DNA from: an uncultured Lachnospiraceae bacterium
Lineage (GTDB): Bacteria; Bacillota; Clostridia; Lachnospirales; Lachnospiraceae
Assembly: GCA_902783095.1 (NCBI GenBank)
Contig: CACZPX010000156.1
Location: 1 to 6,439, forward strand
Direction of reading: 5' to 3'
Length of the DNA stretch: 6,439 nucleotides
Shown here: positions 4,922 through 6,439 of the stretch, one piece after another
Layout of the letters: each line of letters begins with the position of its first letter
How positions within the stretch are numbered: the first letter of the stretch is position 1
The notes under the pieces: model-generated
What the model saw: only the letters and a program-made list of their open reading frames with translations
Databases searched by the model: none
Told to the model about the DNA's origin: nothing
Program-made: the position numbers and the translations under genes

Positions 4922-6439
4922 ATGACAGAAAAAAACGACGCGCCGGCGCGGATAAAGATCCGCGGAGCGCGGGTGCATAACCTGAAGAACATAGACGTGG
5001 ACGTGCCGTTAAACCGGATCGTGGGCGTGGCCGGCGTATCCGGCTCCGGCAAGTCCTCGCTGGCGCTGGGCGTGCTGTACGCGGAGGGGTCGCGCCGCTA
5101 CCTGGAGGCGCTCTCCACCTATACGCGCCGCCGCATGACGCAGGCGGCAAAGGCGGACGTGGACGAGGTCCTGTACGTCCCGGCGGCCCTGGCGTTGCAC
5201 CAGCGGCCGGGGACGGGCGGCATCCGCTCCACCTTCGGCACGGGAACGGAGCTGTTGAACAGCCTGCGCCTGATGTATTCCCGCCTGGCGAGCCATCGCT
5301 GTCCCAACGGGCACTACGTGCCGCCCACGCTGGCCGTGGCCGCGGGGCAGGAACTGGTGTGTCCGGACTGCGGTGCGCGGTTTTACGCGCCCGGAGCCGA
5401 GGAACTGGCCTTCAACAGCCAGGGCGCCTGTAAATGCTGCGGCGGCACGGGCACCGTGCGCACGGTGGACCGGGACACGCTGGTGCCGGATCCGAGCCTG
5501 ACTATAGACGGCGGCGCGGTGGCGCCGTGGAATTCGCTGATGTGGTCGCTGATGACGGACGTCTGCCGCGCCATGGGCGTGCGGACCGACGTGCCGTTTT
5601 CGGAGCTGACGGAGGAGGAAAAGGAGATCGTCTACGACGGTCCCAAGGTGAAAAAACATATCTTTTACCGCGCCAAGAACAAGGAGAGCGTGAGCGCCGG
5701 CGAGATGGACTTTACCTACTACAGCGCCATGGAGACCGTGCGCAACGCGCTCGCCAAGGTCAAGGACGAGACCGGCATGAAGCGCGTGGAGAAGTTTTTA
5801 AAGGAAGAGGTGTGCCCGGACTGCGGCGGCACCCGCCTGTCGGAGGCGGCCCGCGCGCCAAGGCTGCGCGGCATCTCCCTGGCGGAGGCCTGCAAAATGT
5901 CCTTAAAAGACCTCTGCGTCTGGGTGGACGGCGTGCCGGACTCCCTGCCGGAGGCCATGCAGCCCATGGCAAAGAGCATCTGCGACTCCTTCCGGACCGT
6001 GGCGAAGCGCCTGACGGATCTGGGGCTGTCCTACCTGTCCCTGGACCGCGCCGCGGTCACGCTTTCCACCGGGGAGCGGCAGCGCATGCAGCTTGCCCGC
6101 GCGGTGCGAAACCGCACCACCGGGGTGCTCTACGTGCTGGACGAGCCGTCCATCGGCCTGCATCCCGCGAACATCGTCGGTCTGACCGGCGTGATGCACG
6201 ACCTGGTGGCGGACGGCAACTCCGTGCTGCTGGTGGACCACGATACGCAGATTTTAAAAGAGGCCGACTGGCTGATCGAGATGGGGCCGGACGCCGGCGC
6301 GGCCGGCGGACGCGTGATCGCACAGGGAACGGTCGCGGACCTTTCGGAGGATCCCGCCTCGCGCATCGGACCGTTTCTTAAGGGGGCCGAAACGGCGGCA
6401 AGGGAGCCGGACGGCCGGGAAGAGGCGCTGTTTGCGGAC
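4922..6439 (+). CDS. UvrA-like ABC ATPase lacking the UvrB-binding insertion (3' end outside window)
   Basis: The first 506 codons are visible, with no stop before the right edge. The first ATP-binding domain is complete: Walker A G38-V-S-G-S-G-K44-S-S, Q-loop Q94 followed by R102-S-T-F-G-T-G-T-E, signature L381-S-T-G-E-R-Q-R-M-Q-L-A, Walker B V405-L-D-E408 with P-S-I-G-L-H-P, and H-loop D439-H440. Zinc ligands typical of UvrA are present as C147-P-D-C150 with C170-K-C-C173, and C298-P-D-C301 with GGTRL. An earlier CPxC element has become C127-P-N-G-H. Only about 100 residues separate Walker A from C147, so the roughly 115-residue UvrB-interacting domain of true UvrA is missing. This matches the UvrA2/DrrC-like group linked to DNA-damage tolerance or resistance to DNA-binding drugs, probably independent of UvrBC. 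The second ATPase half should follow beyond 6439. The ribosome site is weak (AGAGAGA, 4909-4915, 6 nt upstream), suggesting low expression. It may be co-transcribed with pta (89-nt gap). Confidence 0.88.
   Translation, partial: MTEKNDAPARIKIRGARVHNLKNIDVDVPLNRIVGVAGVSGSGKSSLALGVLYAEGSRRYLEALSTYTRRRMTQAAKADVDEVLYVPAALALHQRPGTGGIRSTFGTGTELLNSLRLMYSRLASHRCPNGHYVPPTLAVAAGQELVCPDCGARFYAPGAEELAFNSQGACKCCGGTGTVRTVDRDTLVPDPSLTIDGGAVAPWNSLMWSLMTDVCRAMGVRTDVPFSELTEEEKEIVYDGPKVKKHIFYRAKNKESVSAGEMDFTYYSAMETVRNALAKVKDETGMKRVEKFLKEEVCPDCGGTRLSEAARAPRLRGISLAEACKMSLKDLCVWVDGVPDSLPEAMQPMAKSICDSFRTVAKRLTDLGLSYLSLDRAAVTLSTGERQRMQLARAVRNRTTGVLYVLDEPSIGLHPANIVGLTGVMHDLVADGNSVLLVDHDTQILKEADWLIEMGPDAGAAGGRVIAQGTVADLSEDPASRIGPFLKGAETAAREPDGREEALFAD

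Noticed and set aside
3765..5150. A 461-codon open frame on the minus strand across pta
   Set aside because: It spans pta, the intergenic region and the start of the UvrA-like gene. It is Arg/His-rich and has no domain, while the plus-strand reading is unambiguous.
5434..6381. A 315-codon plus-strand frame within the UvrA-like gene
   Set aside because: It is an out-of-frame Gly/Arg-rich shadow. The UvrA motifs are continuous in the frame starting at 4922, with no sign of a frameshift.

Overview
The window is GC-rich, with mostly G or C at third codon positions. It has strong AGGAGG-type ribosome binding sites, short AT-rich islands at promoters, and lipoproteins with a Thr/Glu/Pro-rich linker after the lipobox. 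This fits a high-GC anaerobic Firmicute (Clostridia-like). The butyrate kinase-like/phosphate acetyltransferase pair points to a fermentative lifestyle. The taxonomic guess is inference, since there is no rRNA or other marker here.

Layout. (1) 1-1012, minus strand: a small ArsC/Spx-fold thioredoxin-like protein (1012-662) is followed by a lipoprotein of unknown function (590 to the left edge). A terminator-like hairpin lies between them at 612-653. (2) 1013-1242: a divergent intergenic region with a candidate promoter for each direction and a 23-bp imperfect direct repeat. (3) 1243-2625, plus: a secreted lipoprotein with a transglutaminase-like (Cys-His-Asp) domain. (4) 2692-3813 and 3837-4832, plus: a divergent butyrate kinase-family protein and a phosphate acetyltransferase, 23 nt apart and clearly co-transcribed. 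(5) 4922 to the right edge, plus: the first 506 codons of a UvrA-like ABC ATPase that lacks the UvrB-binding insertion.

How the genes work together. The kinase and phosphotransacylase form a complete acyl-CoA to acyl-phosphate to acid + ATP module, the last step of acetate, propionate or butyrate fermentation. The partners are slightly mismatched: an acetyl-type transferase sits beside a butyrate-type kinase, so the in vivo substrate is open. The transglutaminase-like lipoprotein lies just upstream on the same strand with no clear terminator between, so read-through into the kinase is possible. The UvrA-like gene follows after 89 nt containing two hairpins and may or may not belong to the same transcript.

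I found no tRNA, rRNA, CRISPR array, insertion sequence or phage gene. No intergenic stretch exceeds 300 bases. The window looks like ordinary chromosomal housekeeping and accessory sequence. The most interesting points are the divergent kinase paired with Pta, the truncated-architecture UvrA homologue, and the oriented hairpins at three gene junctions.
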